In this document: in pieces, positions 1-8,727 of the stretch
Layout: every line of letters starts with the position of its first letter
Position numbering within the stretch: the stretch's first letter is position 1
Source: Fibrivirga algicola
GTDB taxonomy: Bacteria; Bacteroidota; Bacteroidia; Cytophagales; Spirosomataceae
Assembly (NCBI RefSeq): GCF_011742925.1
Contig: NZ_WAEL01000001.1
Span: forward strand, 868,001-932,000
Reading direction: 5' to 3'
DNA length: 64,000 bases
Program-made: the position numbers and the translations under genes
The notes under the pieces: generated by a model
Seen by the model: the letters and a program-made list of their open reading frames with translations, nothing else
Database searches by the model: none
What the model was told of the DNA's origin: nothing

Positions 1-543
1 ACCCGGACGGCTGGTACGTTGCAGGGCGCGGGTCATCAGCCACCAGTTGCCCCGTTTGGTAAGCCACTCAGGTAGCCAGGGAATCTGGAAAAATCCCGCA
101 TACCAGCTATGGAGCAACTGCCGTGGACTGAGGCGTAGAAAGCGGAGCATCACGGCGTAATGCGGCACGTTCAGGCACACGAGCCGGTGCAGGCGGTGGG
201 GGTACGTTGCCCCCAGCCACCAGGCTACCACCGCCCCCCAGTCGTGCCCGATTACGGTGGCTTTCTCCCGCCCCGCGGCATCGATCAGGCCAATTACATC
301 GGCGGTCAGCTTGTCGATGGTATAATTGGCAATGCCAACGGGTTTGCTGCTCAGGTTATAGCCGCGCTGATCGGGTGCCCATACCCGGAACCCCGCCCCG
401 GCCAGCACCTCGATCTGCGCTCGCCAGCCGTACCAGAACTCCGGAAAGCCGTGCAGTAAAATCACCAGCGGCCCATCAGCCGGGCCTTGTTCCATAACGT
501 GCAACCGAACACCATTGGTGTCGATGAATCGGGGAGTTGGCAT
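1..543 (-). CDS. alpha/beta hydrolase, epoxide-hydrolase-like (partial, 3' end beyond window)
   Basis: The reading frame is open from an ATG at 543 to the left edge (181 codons), so the C-terminus is missing. The N-terminus reads as an alpha/beta hydrolase: an oxyanion-hole motif HGFPEFW near residue 31 and a nucleophile elbow GHDWGA near residue 100. Asp rather than Ser at the nucleophile position, with the HGxPxxW motif, is typical of soluble epoxide hydrolases and haloalkane dehalogenases, which attack the substrate through an ester intermediate. The acid and His of the triad lie outside the window. No signal peptide, so probably cytoplasmic. It lies 26 bases downstream of the FAD dehydrogenase on the same strand and may be cotranscribed. 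The substrate cannot be told; epoxide hydrolase is a family-level call. Confidence 0.85.
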   Translation of the reverse strand, partial: MPTPRFIDTNGVRLHVMEQGPADGPLVILLHGFPEFWYGWRAQIEVLAGAGFRVWAPDQRGYNLSSKPVGIANYTIDKLTADVIGLIDAAGREKATVIGHDWGAVVAWWLGATYPHRLHRLVCLNVPHYAVMLRFLRLSPRQLLHSWYAGFFQIPWLPEWLTKRGNWWLMTRALQRTSRPG

Positions 544-569
544 AGGCAAAAAAGGATAATGGCAAACCG

Positions 570-2192
570 CTAGGCGTATAGGGCGGCCAGTTCGTTGGCG
601 CAACGTTCGCCATCCATTGCCGCCGACACAATGCCTCCGGCGTAGCCTGCCCCTTCACCGCACGGAAACAACCCACGTACCTGAACGTGTTCGCACGTGG
701 TCCGGTCACGGGGAATACGGACGGGGGAGGAAGTCCGGCTTTCGATGCCAATCAGTTGGGCCTCATTGCTAACGTACCCGCGCATTTTCTGGCCAAAATC
801 GCGCAGGCCCTGCCGAAGCGGCTGCGCAATATGGGCGGGCAGTACGTCGCGCATATCCACAGAAACAAGACCGGGCTGGTAAGAGGTAGGCAGCAGCGAA
901 GCAGATACCCGACCGTCGACAAAATCGGCCACGCGCTGGGCCGGGGCGCGTTGCGAAAGCGACCCGTCTGGCGCACTGGCCATGGTGCAGGCGCGTTGCT
1001 CTACCACCTGTTGCAGCACCAACCCAGCCAGTGGCCCGTGTTTGGCGTATGGTTTCAGGTCGGCATCAGTGATGGCGACAACCAAACCCGAGTTGGCAAA
1101 TTTTGAGTCGCGACGTGAAGGTGACATGCCGTTGACCACTAATTCGCCGGGGGCTGTTGCCGAAGGCACAATAAAGCCGCCGGGACACATGCAGAACGAA
1201 AAAACGCCCCGCTCAACACCGCCAAATTTGGTTTGCGTAACCAGACTATACGAGGCGGCAGGCAGGTAGTCGCCGCGGCTGGGCGTATTGCCCAGGTGGT
1301 ATTGCAGGTTATCGATCAGCGCTTGCTGGTGTTCGATACGTACCCCCATGGCAAAGGCTTTAGCCTCGATCAGCACGTCGCGTTCGTGAAGCAACTGGAA
1401 CATGTCGCGGGCCGAATGGCCGGTTGCCAGTATGACCCCTATACCGGTAAACTCGCGACCATCGGCTGTCACGACCCCGCGCATTTGGTCCGTTCGGGTT
1501 GCCGCATCACCGACGCCTCGGTTGTCGAGAATCAGATCAGCCACTCTAGTATCGAAATGCACTTCACCACCGGCGTTCAGAATGCTGTCGCGCAGAGCGG
1601 TGACCACGCCGGGTAACTTGTTGGTACCGATGTGCGGATGGGCATCGACCAGAATCTGATCGGTTGCGCCGTGAGCCACGAAAATCTCCAGAATACGCCG
1701 TATATCGCCGCGCTTGCTCGACCGGGTATATAGTTTCCCATCGGAATAGGTACCGGCCCCGCCTTCGCCGAAGCAGTAATTCGATTCAGGATTAACGACG
1801 TGATCTTTGTTGATCGCCGCCAGGTCGCGCCGTCTGGCCCGTACATCCGATCCGCGTTCGATCACAATAGGTTTCAGCCCCAGTTCAATCAGCCGAAGGG
1901 CCGCGAATAGGCCCGCTGGCCCCGCCCCAACGATCACGACCGATTTGGCCCGGCTCACATCCGGGTACGTTAGACCGTGCCGGATCAGCGGTGGCGGTAT
2001 TTCGCCCGCATACACATCGGCTTCAACATGCACTTTGGTTTGCCGCCCCCGCGAGTCGATAGATTGGCGGCGTTTGCGCACCACCACATCGGGTGCGTCG
2101 GGCAGGTGTAACTGATTGAGAACAAGGCGGCGGAATGCAGCCTCGTCGAGACCCTGTTCAGGCGACAGGGTGAGCGCAAGGGAATTAATCAT
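570..2192 (-). CDS. FAD-dependent dehydrogenase (COG2509-type)
   Basis: 540 residues, the usual length for this uncharacterised FAD/NAD(P)-dependent family. A short N-terminal domain of about 85 residues precedes a Rossmann dinucleotide-binding motif GAGPAGLFAALRL near residues 90-103. The GEGGAGTYSDGKLYTR stretch near 145 and the C-terminal GEGAGYAGGIVSAAMDG motif, which closes the FAD site, are hallmarks of the family. No transmembrane segment or signal peptide is visible. The reaction is not known for this family; the fold indicates a flavin oxidoreductase. A possible promoter box lies at 2230-2237 on the minus strand (TAAATTTG on the coding strand). The downstream hydrolase follows at 26 bases. 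Confidence 0.88.
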   Translation of the reverse strand: MINSLALTLSPEQGLDEAAFRRLVLNQLHLPDAPDVVVRKRRQSIDSRGRQTKVHVEADVYAGEIPPPLIRHGLTYPDVSRAKSVVIVGAGPAGLFAALRLIELGLKPIVIERGSDVRARRRDLAAINKDHVVNPESNYCFGEGGAGTYSDGKLYTRSSKRGDIRRILEIFVAHGATDQILVDAHPHIGTNKLPGVVTALRDSILNAGGEVHFDTRVADLILDNRGVGDAATRTDQMRGVVTADGREFTGIGVILATGHSARDMFQLLHERDVLIEAKAFAMGVRIEHQQALIDNLQYHLGNTPSRGDYLPAASYSLVTQTKFGGVERGVFSFCMCPGGFIVPSATAPGELVVNGMSPSRRDSKFANSGLVVAITDADLKPYAKHGPLAGLVLQQVVEQRACTMASAPDGSLSQRAPAQRVADFVDGRVSASLLPTSYQPGLVSVDMRDVLPAHIAQPLRQGLRDFGQKMRGYVSNEAQLIGIESRTSSPVRIPRDRTTCEHVQVRGLFPCGEGAGYAGGIVSAAMDGERCANELAALYA

Positions 2193-2292
2193 GGGAAAGC
2201 TGGCCGGTGTTTATCCGGCAACGTATGGGCAAATTTACTGAAAAGGCAACAAACAAGTGCTTCTAACGGAGGGCATTACGCTGGTTATGACC

Positions 2293-2685
2293 TTATTTAT
2301 TGGTATTCTGGCTGTCGCGGGTGTTCTTCTGTACGGCAATAGCAGCGAACAGGCTAAGCATAAATGACATGGCGTAGAAACCCTTTTCGCTCAGCGTCAA
2401 TCCGGCATTCCACAGGCCCACGGTAAGCAGTAGAATGGCCAGCAATGTCGAGACCCAGCTAAGGCTGTAATAGAGGTTCGTCACAGGAATTCCCTCCTGG
2501 CGGTCGCGCACGCTCTTCTGCACCGAGATGGCTGAAAACAAACCGTACATCAGAATGGTGAAATAGTACCCTTTCTCATTCAGGGCCATTGTAGCATTCC
2601 AAAGGCCAATGTTGTACGCAACGGCACCAATAAGGAGGGCAGCCCAGGAAGCGGCAATGAAAGCGGCAGATGGCTGTGGGTTCAT
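2293..2685 (-). CDS. YiaA/YiaB-type inner membrane protein
   Basis: 130 residues with four predicted hydrophobic segments arranged as two similar halves. Each half has the pattern of a helix ending in Tyr-Asn-Ile/Val-Gly-Leu-Trp-Asn-Ala, then an EKGYY or EKGFY turn, then a second helix ending in a VQK plus charged segment. That duplicated two-helix repeat is the YiaA/YiaB domain. Function is unknown in general; the protein should sit in the inner membrane. It is divergent from the acyl-CoA dehydrogenase, and the two start codons share a gap of 91 bases with promoter-like boxes for both directions. Confidence 0.85.
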   Translation of the reverse strand: MNPQPSAAFIAASWAALLIGAVAYNIGLWNATMALNEKGYYFTILMYGLFSAISVQKSVRDRQEGIPVTNLYYSLSWVSTLLAILLLTVGLWNAGLTLSEKGFYAMSFMLSLFAAIAVQKNTRDSQNTNK

Positions 2686-2723
2686 AGTCGTAGGCAGAGT
2701 GGCTGTTTGGGCGGGGAAGATAC

Positions 2724-2740
2724 CAAAATTACTAGCTTTA
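2724..2740. promoter_or_regulatory. overlapping divergent promoter boxes
   Basis: On the minus strand 2724-2731 reads TAATTTTG, an exact match to the Bacteroidota -7 consensus TAnnTTTG, pointing to the YiaA/B gene. On the plus strand 2733-2740 reads TAGCTTTA (one mismatch), with a TTTG at 2706-2709 as a possible -33 element (spacer 23). Match by eye only. Confidence 0.35.
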
Positions 2741-2776
2741 GGCCAACAAGCGCTACCTTTTAGGCGTTACCCCGAT

Positions 2777-3988
2777 ATGCAAGCACAAACCGTCCCGACC
2801 TCGACCCGACAAAAAGCTGACTCGTTCGAGTCGCCTGATTTTTACCTGATCGATGATCTGCTCACGGCTGAACAAAAGCTGGTCCGTGCGGCCATGCGCG
2901 ACTTTGTAAAACGCGAAATCACGCCTATTATCGACGATTATGCGCAGCGGGGTGAGTTTCCGGCACATATGATTCAGAAGTTTGCCCAGATTGGCGCGTT
3001 TGGCGCTACCATCCCGGGCGAATATGGCGGGGGCGGTCTGGATCATATCAGTTCAGGGTTAATGCTCCAGGAAATTGAACGGGGCGATTCGGGTATGCGC
3101 TCAACGGTGTCGGTACATAACTCACTGACGATGTACCCCATCCTCACCTTTGGGTCCGACGAGCAGAAGCAAAAGTACCTGCCCCGGTTGGCGAAGGGCG
3201 AACTGATTGGCTGTTTCGGTCTTACGGAAGCTAACTACGGATCGAACCCCGGTGGTATGCAAACCAACTTTATCGAGCGCAGTGATTATTACCTGCTCAA
3301 TGGCTCGAAGCTCTGGATCACCAACGGCCCCATTGCCGATCTGGCCGTGGTTTGGGCTAAAAATGAGCAGGGGAAAATTAAAGGTTTGCTGCTTGAGAAG
3401 GGCATGGAAGGCTTCACGACCAATGAAATCGAGCGGAAATGGTCGTTGCGCGCCAGCCGTACCGGAGAACTGGTGTTCAATGATGTGAAGGTGCCCAAAA
3501 GCCAGATGCTGCCCGATGCCAGTGGTCTTCGCGCTCCACTCGACTGCCTCGATCAGGCCCGCTACGGCATTGCCTGGGGGGCTGTCGGCGCGGCGATGGA
3601 CTGCTACGAAACCGCCCGCCGCTATGCCGGGGAGCGCATTCAGTTTGATAAGCCTATTGCCGGGTTTCAGCTGGTACAGAAGAAACTGGCCGAAATGCTG
3701 ACCGATATTACTAAGGCTCAACTCGTCTGCTGGCGGCTGGGTACGTTGAAAAATGGTGGCTCGGCTACTACGGCGCAAATCTCGATGGCTAAGCGCGACA
3801 ATGTGGCCATGGCGCTCCGGGTAGCCCGCGAATGCCGACAAATACTGGGCGGTATGGGCATCGTAGGTGATTACCCCATTATGCGGCACATGATGAATCT
3901 GGAGTCGGTGGTGACCTACGAAGGCACGCACGACATCCACCTGCTTATCATGGGGGCTGAAATCACAGGCGTTTCTGCGTTTAAGTAA
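2777..3988 (+). CDS. acyl-CoA dehydrogenase, glutaryl-CoA dehydrogenase-like
   Basis: 403 residues from the ATG at 2777. The frame stays open upstream to 2609, but that extension is not conserved-looking and would run through the promoter area and the start of the divergent gene, so the later start is preferred. The fold is the acyl-CoA dehydrogenase family: alpha-helical N-terminus, the flavin-contacting GCFGLTEANYGSNPGGM region near 145, and a C-terminal GGMGIVGDYPIMRHMMNLE followed by TYEGTHDIH. The Glu in TYEGTHDIH is the catalytic base position of glutaryl-CoA dehydrogenase, and the surrounding sequence resembles that subfamily more than short- or medium-chain enzymes. The expected reaction is oxidation (and decarboxylation, if truly GCDH) of glutaryl-CoA in lysine/tryptophan breakdown. 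No other pathway genes are nearby, so the substrate is an inference. Confidence 0.88.
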   Translation: MQAQTVPTSTRQKADSFESPDFYLIDDLLTAEQKLVRAAMRDFVKREITPIIDDYAQRGEFPAHMIQKFAQIGAFGATIPGEYGGGGLDHISSGLMLQEIERGDSGMRSTVSVHNSLTMYPILTFGSDEQKQKYLPRLAKGELIGCFGLTEANYGSNPGGMQTNFIERSDYYLLNGSKLWITNGPIADLAVVWAKNEQGKIKGLLLEKGMEGFTTNEIERKWSLRASRTGELVFNDVKVPKSQMLPDASGLRAPLDCLDQARYGIAWGAVGAAMDCYETARRYAGERIQFDKPIAGFQLVQKKLAEMLTDITKAQLVCWRLGTLKNGGSATTAQISMAKRDNVAMALRVARECRQILGGMGIVGDYPIMRHMMNLESVVTYEGTHDIHLLIMGAEITGVSAFK

Positions 3989-4002
3989 GCGCCAGTTGGA
4001 GA

Positions 4003-5169
4003 TTACTGCGCCAGCGTTGACTCAAACACGGGTTTAGCTGATCGGTTGGGATAGTACTTGTCGCGAATACCAAGGAAATAGCTTTCAATCGTATTCGTCA
4101 TCCAGAAACCGAGCGAAATGCTAATGGTCGACGTCACCAAAAAGAGCACGTACTGGTTCATCGGCACGTACCTGGTCAGGTGGTCGATGAACAGCATATT
4201 GATGAACGGATGAACGATGTAAATGGAGTACGAACAATATCCAATTCGGCTGATTGAATTGACGATGAATGGTGTGAAAAACCGGTCGAGCTGCTGGTTG
4301 ATACGCTCATAGGTAATAAACACAATCAGCAATAGGCCGAAGGTGAGGTAAAGCAGGGTGAAGCCGACCGTTTTTACGAAGAACGAGAAAACGGGATTGG
4401 TAAACGGCGTCCAACACAGCCCCACGAGCATCAGCAGCAGTAACACCCCCTTGTTGACTTTGGTGATAGTCAACAATCTTTCCTTTCTGAACTGGTATAG
4501 ATACGAGATCAGCACACCCATTAGCAGCGAATCGATGCGCAGATGCGTCATCGTGAAATTCCTGGCAATTCGTAACTGGGCTACCCTGGAATCTGTGGAT
4601 GAACCATCTAGTAAGTCCAGGTTACTGATCACACGAAGAAACAGGCAAAACACCATCAGCGACAAAATGATTGTCTCCAGCTGGCTAAGCCCCGTTGTTG
4701 CATCGTCGGTGTACAGGGTGAGTCTCTGATGTTTCAGACTGATCCAGAGCGCCAGAGCCAGACTGAAATAAAAGTGCTCTTCAACGGCCAGCGACCAGCT
4801 CGCCTCAAAGGCATATCCCCAACCCGACACATAATTCTGCATGAAGGTGAGGTCGCCGATTAGCCCGCTTATCGAAATGTCTCTGGTTAGCAGCAGCGGA
4901 ACCAGGTAAAACGAATACATCAGGTAGTAGATCGGGTAAATTTTGAACCCCCGCCGAATTAGAAAGGTCTGCGGCTTGATATTGCCGTACTTCTTGTATT
5001 CCCTAAATAGGAGGCCCGATACCAGAAAACCACTCAGCACAAAAAACAAATCGACGCCTATCCACCCGATGCGGTCAGTAAAATCGAATAAATGGCAGTG
5101 TCTGAAAAGAACCAGAGAAATGGCAATTCCCCGCAAAAAGTCGATCTCTCTAAGCCTCTGAACTTTCAT
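4003..5169 (-). CDS. acyltransferase 3 family membrane protein (OafA/YrhL-like)
   Basis: 388 residues from the ATG at 5169; a longer in-frame start at 5217 adds 16 residues that look unlike the family, whose members begin near the motif REIDFLRGIAI seen here at residues 6-16. The conserved LFRH motif (catalytic-type His) follows at about residue 20 and a run of about ten hydrophobic helices spans the rest. The family transfers acyl groups, often acetyl, onto sugars of exported polysaccharides, lipids or peptidoglycan from the membrane. The C-terminal tail is short and hydrophilic with no SGNH domain. It is convergent with the upstream dehydrogenase (14 bases between stops). The acceptor molecule is unknown. 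Confidence 0.88.
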   Translation of the reverse strand: MKVQRLREIDFLRGIAISLVLFRHCHLFDFTDRIGWIGVDLFFVLSGFLVSGLLFREYKKYGNIKPQTFLIRRGFKIYPIYYLMYSFYLVPLLLTRDISISGLIGDLTFMQNYVSGWGYAFEASWSLAVEEHFYFSLALALWISLKHQRLTLYTDDATTGLSQLETIILSLMVFCLFLRVISNLDLLDGSSTDSRVAQLRIARNFTMTHLRIDSLLMGVLISYLYQFRKERLLTITKVNKGVLLLLMLVGLCWTPFTNPVFSFFVKTVGFTLLYLTFGLLLIVFITYERINQQLDRFFTPFIVNSISRIGYCSYSIYIVHPFINMLFIDHLTRYVPMNQYVLFLVTSTISISLGFWMTNTIESYFLGIRDKYYPNRSAKPVFESTLAQ

Positions 5170-5387
5170 AGTAATTGATTGGTCCCACTTGCCAGTTGGA
5201 CCGGTAAAGGCACGCACCTCGATGATAGTTGCCTGATCAAAGCTATTAACTACGGGTCAAAACTGAATAGAATCTTTCTGAATGGAGCAGAATGCCTTGC
5301 ATCTGGCTGACGGGCGAAGTTGTCCCATAGCCAGGGGAGAAAAGGCTGGCAAAGGTACTACTACAACGCAGGTCGACGATTAGTTTT

Positions 5388-6110
5388 TTACAGCCTGTTT
5401 GCCGCTACCTCATCGAGCCATACATGGGCATCGGGTTGCGTCTGGAAAATACTGGCCGGACATTGTTCGGTGACGGGACCGATCAGGGCCTGCTGCATGA
5501 TGGCTGTCTTGCGCGGTCCACTGGCTATCAGAATAGCCTCACTGGCTTCGGTAAGGTGTCGTAGACCAAGCGTAATACCTTTGGACAGTGGCGTTTCCTG
5601 CGTGAAGTATTTTTGCCCAACGGTCTTCGTTGACTCGGCTAGTTCAACTACATGGCAACCAAGCTGAAACGACGTACCCGGCTCGTTCAGGGCGATATGG
5701 CCGTTTTCGCCCACGCCCACCAGCAAGAGATCGAGCCCCCCGAATTCACGAATGACCGCGTCTACCCGTTGGCATTCGGCTTGCAGGTCGGCTGCTTTGG
5801 CGTTGAAATACGTGATCTGGTCGGGGCGGATTTGGGCGGGGGTAAACAGGTCGCGGTACAGAAAGTAGGCGCAGCTGCCTACATCACCGGGCCCGAAGCC
5901 AACCCATTCGTCCAGGCCAATGAAGTGGCACTGGCTCAGATCAAGTTCGCCGTTATGTACCTGTTCGGCCAACAGACGGTAGGTACCGGCTGGGGTGTCT
6001 CCAGAAGCCAGACAAAGTACGGCGGTGGGTTTTTGCCGAACGATGTTGGTAATATGCTGGGCGGCATGGGCTGAAAGTGCCGCGTAATCGGGGAAGGTGC
6101 GAAGATTCAT
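5388..6110 (-). CDS. nagB: glucosamine-6-phosphate deaminase family protein
   Basis: 240 residues from ATG 6110; upstream in-frame sequence to 6332 overlaps moaC and is rejected. Family motifs are clear: LASGDTPAGTYRLL near 40-53 (phosphate-binding loop), GLDEWVG near 80 (catalytic Asp region) and GVGENGHIALNEPGTSF near 135-151, with the conserved His of the NGHI loop. The expected reaction is conversion of glucosamine-6-phosphate to fructose-6-phosphate and ammonia in the cytoplasm. At 240 residues it matches typical NagB; 6-phosphogluconolactonases share the fold but lack the NEPGTSF loop. It stands alone, divergent from moaC with 109 bases between starts. Confidence 0.9.
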   Translation of the reverse strand: MNLRTFPDYAALSAHAAQHITNIVRQKPTAVLCLASGDTPAGTYRLLAEQVHNGELDLSQCHFIGLDEWVGFGPGDVGSCAYFLYRDLFTPAQIRPDQITYFNAKAADLQAECQRVDAVIREFGGLDLLLVGVGENGHIALNEPGTSFQLGCHVVELAESTKTVGQKYFTQETPLSKGITLGLRHLTEASEAILIASGPRKTAIMQQALIGPVTEQCPASIFQTQPDAHVWLDEVAANRL

Positions 6111-6177
6111 ACCCGCAAAAGAACAAACCATAGGCTGGTATCCTGTTCCGAACGCACTAATTCGCCGGGGACGTCCG

Positions 6178-6185
6178 TATTTTTG
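6178..6185 (+). promoter_or_regulatory. -7 promoter box of moaC
   Basis: TATTTTTG, an exact match to the Bacteroidota consensus TAnnTTTG, 34 bases before the moaC ATG. No clear TTTG -33 element at the usual distance. Confidence 0.5.
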
Positions 6186-6219
6186 TCTGACTAACCCCCT
6201 ATTAAACGGGATACAGACC

Positions 6220-6690
6220 ATGCTTACACACCTTACGCCCGAGGGCAATCCATCGATGGTTGACGTCGGAACTAAATCCGTTTCGAAACGTATGGCAAAA
6301 GCCCGTAGCATTGTTACGCTGGGCGAGGTCATTTTGCAGCATCTGGAAGGGGGGGATATTCAAACGCGAAAAGGCCCCGTGTTCCAGACAGCGCGCATTG
6401 CCGGCACCATGGCCGCTAAACGAACCGACGATCTGATTCCGCTCTGTCATTCGCTGGGGCTCGATGGCTGTTCGTTCGACATTCGTACTCAGGGAGCCGA
6501 CGTAATCATTGAGTGCACGGTATCAGTGGAAGGTAAAACGGGTGTGGAGATGGAAGCCCTGGTTGGTGCCTCAGTGGCAGCCCTTACCGTGTACGACATG
6601 TGCAAGGCCCTCTCGCACGATATTGTGATTCGCGAAACCCGGTTGCTGGAGAAAACCGGCGGTAAGCGCGATTTCCGGCATGAAGACTAG
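6220..6690 (+). CDS. moaC: cyclic pyranopterin monophosphate synthase MoaC
   Basis: 156 residues from ATG 6220, the normal MoaC length; the open frame upstream (to 6097) overlaps nagB and is not used. The motif MVDVGTKSVSKRMAKA near the N-terminus, KRTDDLIPLCHSL near residue 65-78 with the active-site His, and VYDMCKAL near 125-133 with the active-site Lys are all present. The enzyme makes cyclic pyranopterin monophosphate in molybdenum-cofactor synthesis, acting after MoaA. mobA follows with an 11-base overlap, so the two are an operon. moaA, moaB, moaD, moaE and moeA are not in the window. Confidence 0.96.
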   Translation: MLTHLTPEGNPSMVDVGTKSVSKRMAKARSIVTLGEVILQHLEGGDIQTRKGPVFQTARIAGTMAAKRTDDLIPLCHSLGLDGCSFDIRTQGADVIIECTVSVEGKTGVEMEALVGASVAALTVYDMCKALSHDIVIRETRLLEKTGGKRDFRHED

Positions 6691-7276
6691 CCACCACGTG
6701 CCCAACACAACCATACCCGTGGTATATGGGCTGGTGCTGATGGGCGGGCAAAGTACACGGATGGGGCAGGATAAGTCGGCGCTCGACTACCACGGTAAAC
6801 CCCAGCGCGAATACCTCACCGACCTGCTGATTCCCTTGTGCACTGCGGTCTATTGGTCTGTGAATGAAGTACAGGCCACTGCGCTGTCCTATACAAACAG
6901 GCTGGTCGACGCCTATCCGCAGACGGGCCCGCTGGGGGGCTTGCTGACAGCGTTTGAGACGTACCCGGACGTGGCCTGGCTTATTGTGCCCTGCGACCTG
7001 CCCCGACTGGACGCGGGTACATTAGAAATCCTGCTACAGCATAGGAACCCCGCCGCTATGGCTACTGCTTTCTGGGATGCTGACCATAGCGGTCCTGAAC
7101 CATTGGTGAGTCTTTGGGAGCCTCAGGCCGGGCCTGTGCTGCATGCCTGGTTTCAGGCCGGAAACCGTAGCCCCCGCCGTTTCCTGTCAACGCATACAGC
7201 CACCCTCCTCGACGCACCCGATACCCGCGTATTTGAGAATGTAAATGACTGGACGGGCTATTTACAGGCTAGGTAA
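6680..7276 (+). CDS. mobA: molybdenum cofactor guanylyltransferase MobA
   Basis: 198 residues. The N-terminus carries the nucleotidyltransferase signature LMGGQSTRMGQDKSAL near residues 15-30 (GG-x-SxRMGxDK), then a DAYPQTGPLGGLLTAF segment near 80 and PCDLPRLDAGTL near 107, where the Asp of the PCDLP motif binds metal. This is the MobA pattern for GMP transfer from GTP onto molybdopterin. The ATG lies inside the end of moaC (11-base overlap), suggesting translational coupling. The presence of MobA implies that the host makes a bis-MGD-type enzyme somewhere else. Confidence 0.92.
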   Translation: MKTSHHVPNTTIPVVYGLVLMGGQSTRMGQDKSALDYHGKPQREYLTDLLIPLCTAVYWSVNEVQATALSYTNRLVDAYPQTGPLGGLLTAFETYPDVAWLIVPCDLPRLDAGTLEILLQHRNPAAMATAFWDADHSGPEPLVSLWEPQAGPVLHAWFQAGNRSPRRFLSTHTATLLDAPDTRVFENVNDWTGYLQAR

Positions 7277-7323
7277 TCCGGATGCGCCAGCTAAGTGCTG
7301 CTAAAAAGCGGTGAAGTCAGGCG

Positions 7324-8613
7324 TTATTCTTCTTCGGCCTTGCGGACGAGAATTTTGTCGATGCGGTTCTTGTCCATATCGATGATTTCGAAGATGAACG
7401 ATTGCCAGCGGAAGGTTTCGCCTACTTTCGGAATATCCTTCAAAATATGGAGTGCAAACCCGCCAAGTGTGTCGAAATCGGTGAAGTCGCGTCGGGCTTG
7501 CACCGACAGCGTGATGTCGAAATGCGATAGAAAATCGTCGAATGGCAGCGATGCATCGATCAGGTAACTGCCATCTTCCCGTTGGTGGATGTCGTCGCTC
7601 AGCTCGCTGGTATCGGAAATGTCGCCCACTAGCGCGTCCAGAATATCGTTGAGCGTAACAATACCCAGCACGCCACCATACTCGTCTACGATGATGCCAA
7701 CGTACTGGCGGCGTTCCCGGAAACGTTCGAGCACCTGATAGGCGCGGTTATTTTCGGGCAGAAACAGCACGTCGCGCTTCAGGTCATTGAGGCGGGTCAA
7801 CTCCAGATCCAGGTCGGTGCCCAGAAAGTCTTTCGAATAAATCAGGCCAACCACTTCGTCAACGCTGCCGTTTACGAGCGGGTAAACGGCATGTCGGTAC
7901 GTTAAGATTTGCTCCTTGTTCTCGGCGGGATCGGCTTCCAGATCGAGGTAGACAATGCTTTGTCGGTTAGTCATCAGCGACGTTATTTTTCGGTCGCCTA
8001 GCTGAAAAACGTTTTGCACAATTTCGTGCTCAATCTCTTCAATGGCACCGGCCGTGCTGCCTTCCTGAACCAGACTTTTGATTTCCTCTTCGGTGACAGC
8101 GCTCTCATTGGGCTTGATTCCCAGCAACTTAATCAATAAATCGCTGGAAATGGTAAGCAACGCAATGAATGGCGACGTGGCTTTTGAAAGCAGTTCCATA
8201 GGAGCGGCCATCGTCTTGGCAATTCCTTCCGGATTCGATAGACCAATGCGTTTGGGAACAAGTTCGCCCAAAACCAGCGACGTATAGGTCAGCGCCAGTA
8301 GCACACCCACTACGGCGATACTATGTGAATAAGGGGCGAGTACATCGACCTTGGCCACCCAGGCCTGAAAATCGGTCGTGATCTTGTCGCCCGAAAAAAT
8401 ACCGAGCAAAATGCCGATCAGCGTAATGCCAATCTGAACGGTCGAAAGAAAGCGGTTGGGGGAATTGGCCAGATCGAGCGCCGTTTGGGCTCGACGATCA
8501 CCATTTTTGGCTGCGGTCTCCAACTTAGACCGGCGCGACGATACCAATGCGATTTCCGACATTGAAAAGATGCCGTTTAAAATCGTCAGCACCAGAATTA
8601 TGAGTAGCTCCAC
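7324..8613 (-). CDS. CNNM/CorC-HlyC family membrane protein with CBS domains
   Basis: 429 residues starting at GTG 8613. Order of domains: DUF21 (CNNM) transmembrane region about residues 1-190 with three to four helices, a CBS pair about 200-325 (for example VYLDLEADPAE and the YVGIIVDEYGGVLGIVTLNDILDALVG segment, the latter typical), and a C-terminal CorC/HlyC domain about 345-429. Such proteins are often called hemolysins but are more likely magnesium/cobalt or other cation transporters or regulators in the inner membrane. Convergent with mobA; divergent from the Nudix gene with a well-formed promoter in between. Confidence 0.92.
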   Translation of the reverse strand: MELLIILVLTILNGIFSMSEIALVSSRRSKLETAAKNGDRRAQTALDLANSPNRFLSTVQIGITLIGILLGIFSGDKITTDFQAWVAKVDVLAPYSHSIAVVGVLLALTYTSLVLGELVPKRIGLSNPEGIAKTMAAPMELLSKATSPFIALLTISSDLLIKLLGIKPNESAVTEEEIKSLVQEGSTAGAIEEIEHEIVQNVFQLGDRKITSLMTNRQSIVYLDLEADPAENKEQILTYRHAVYPLVNGSVDEVVGLIYSKDFLGTDLDLELTRLNDLKRDVLFLPENNRAYQVLERFRERRQYVGIIVDEYGGVLGIVTLNDILDALVGDISDTSELSDDIHQREDGSYLIDASLPFDDFLSHFDITLSVQARRDFTDFDTLGGFALHILKDIPKVGETFRWQSFIFEIIDMDKNRIDKILVRKAEEE

Positions 8614-8636
8614 GTAGTAGACAATTGTCCTGTTTG

Positions 8637-8666
8637 CAAAAATAGCAGAACTATTGAGGCCGCAAA
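8637..8666 (-). promoter_or_regulatory. promoter of the CNNM/CorC gene
   Basis: Read on the minus strand, TTTG at 8666-8663, an 18-base spacer, then TATTTTTG at 8644-8637. This fits the Bacteroidota pattern TTTG-n19-TAnnTTTG within one base and lies 23 bases before the GTG start. Confidence 0.7.
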
Positions 8667-8681
8667 AGGTAAAGGGTTCGC

Positions 8682-8689
8682 TATTTTTG
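8682..8689 (+). promoter_or_regulatory. -7 promoter box of the Nudix gene
   Basis: TATTTTTG exact consensus, 38 bases before the ATG; a TTG at 8654-8656 is the only -33 candidate (spacer 25, long). Confidence 0.5.
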
Positions 8690-8727
8690 CATGATTTTCG
8701 GGCTAAAAGACCCCTCTTTCGTTTTCC

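Noticed and set aside
3122-3940. 272-residue open frame opposite the acyl-CoA dehydrogenase
   Set aside because: Shadow of the dehydrogenase; no start signal or family motif.
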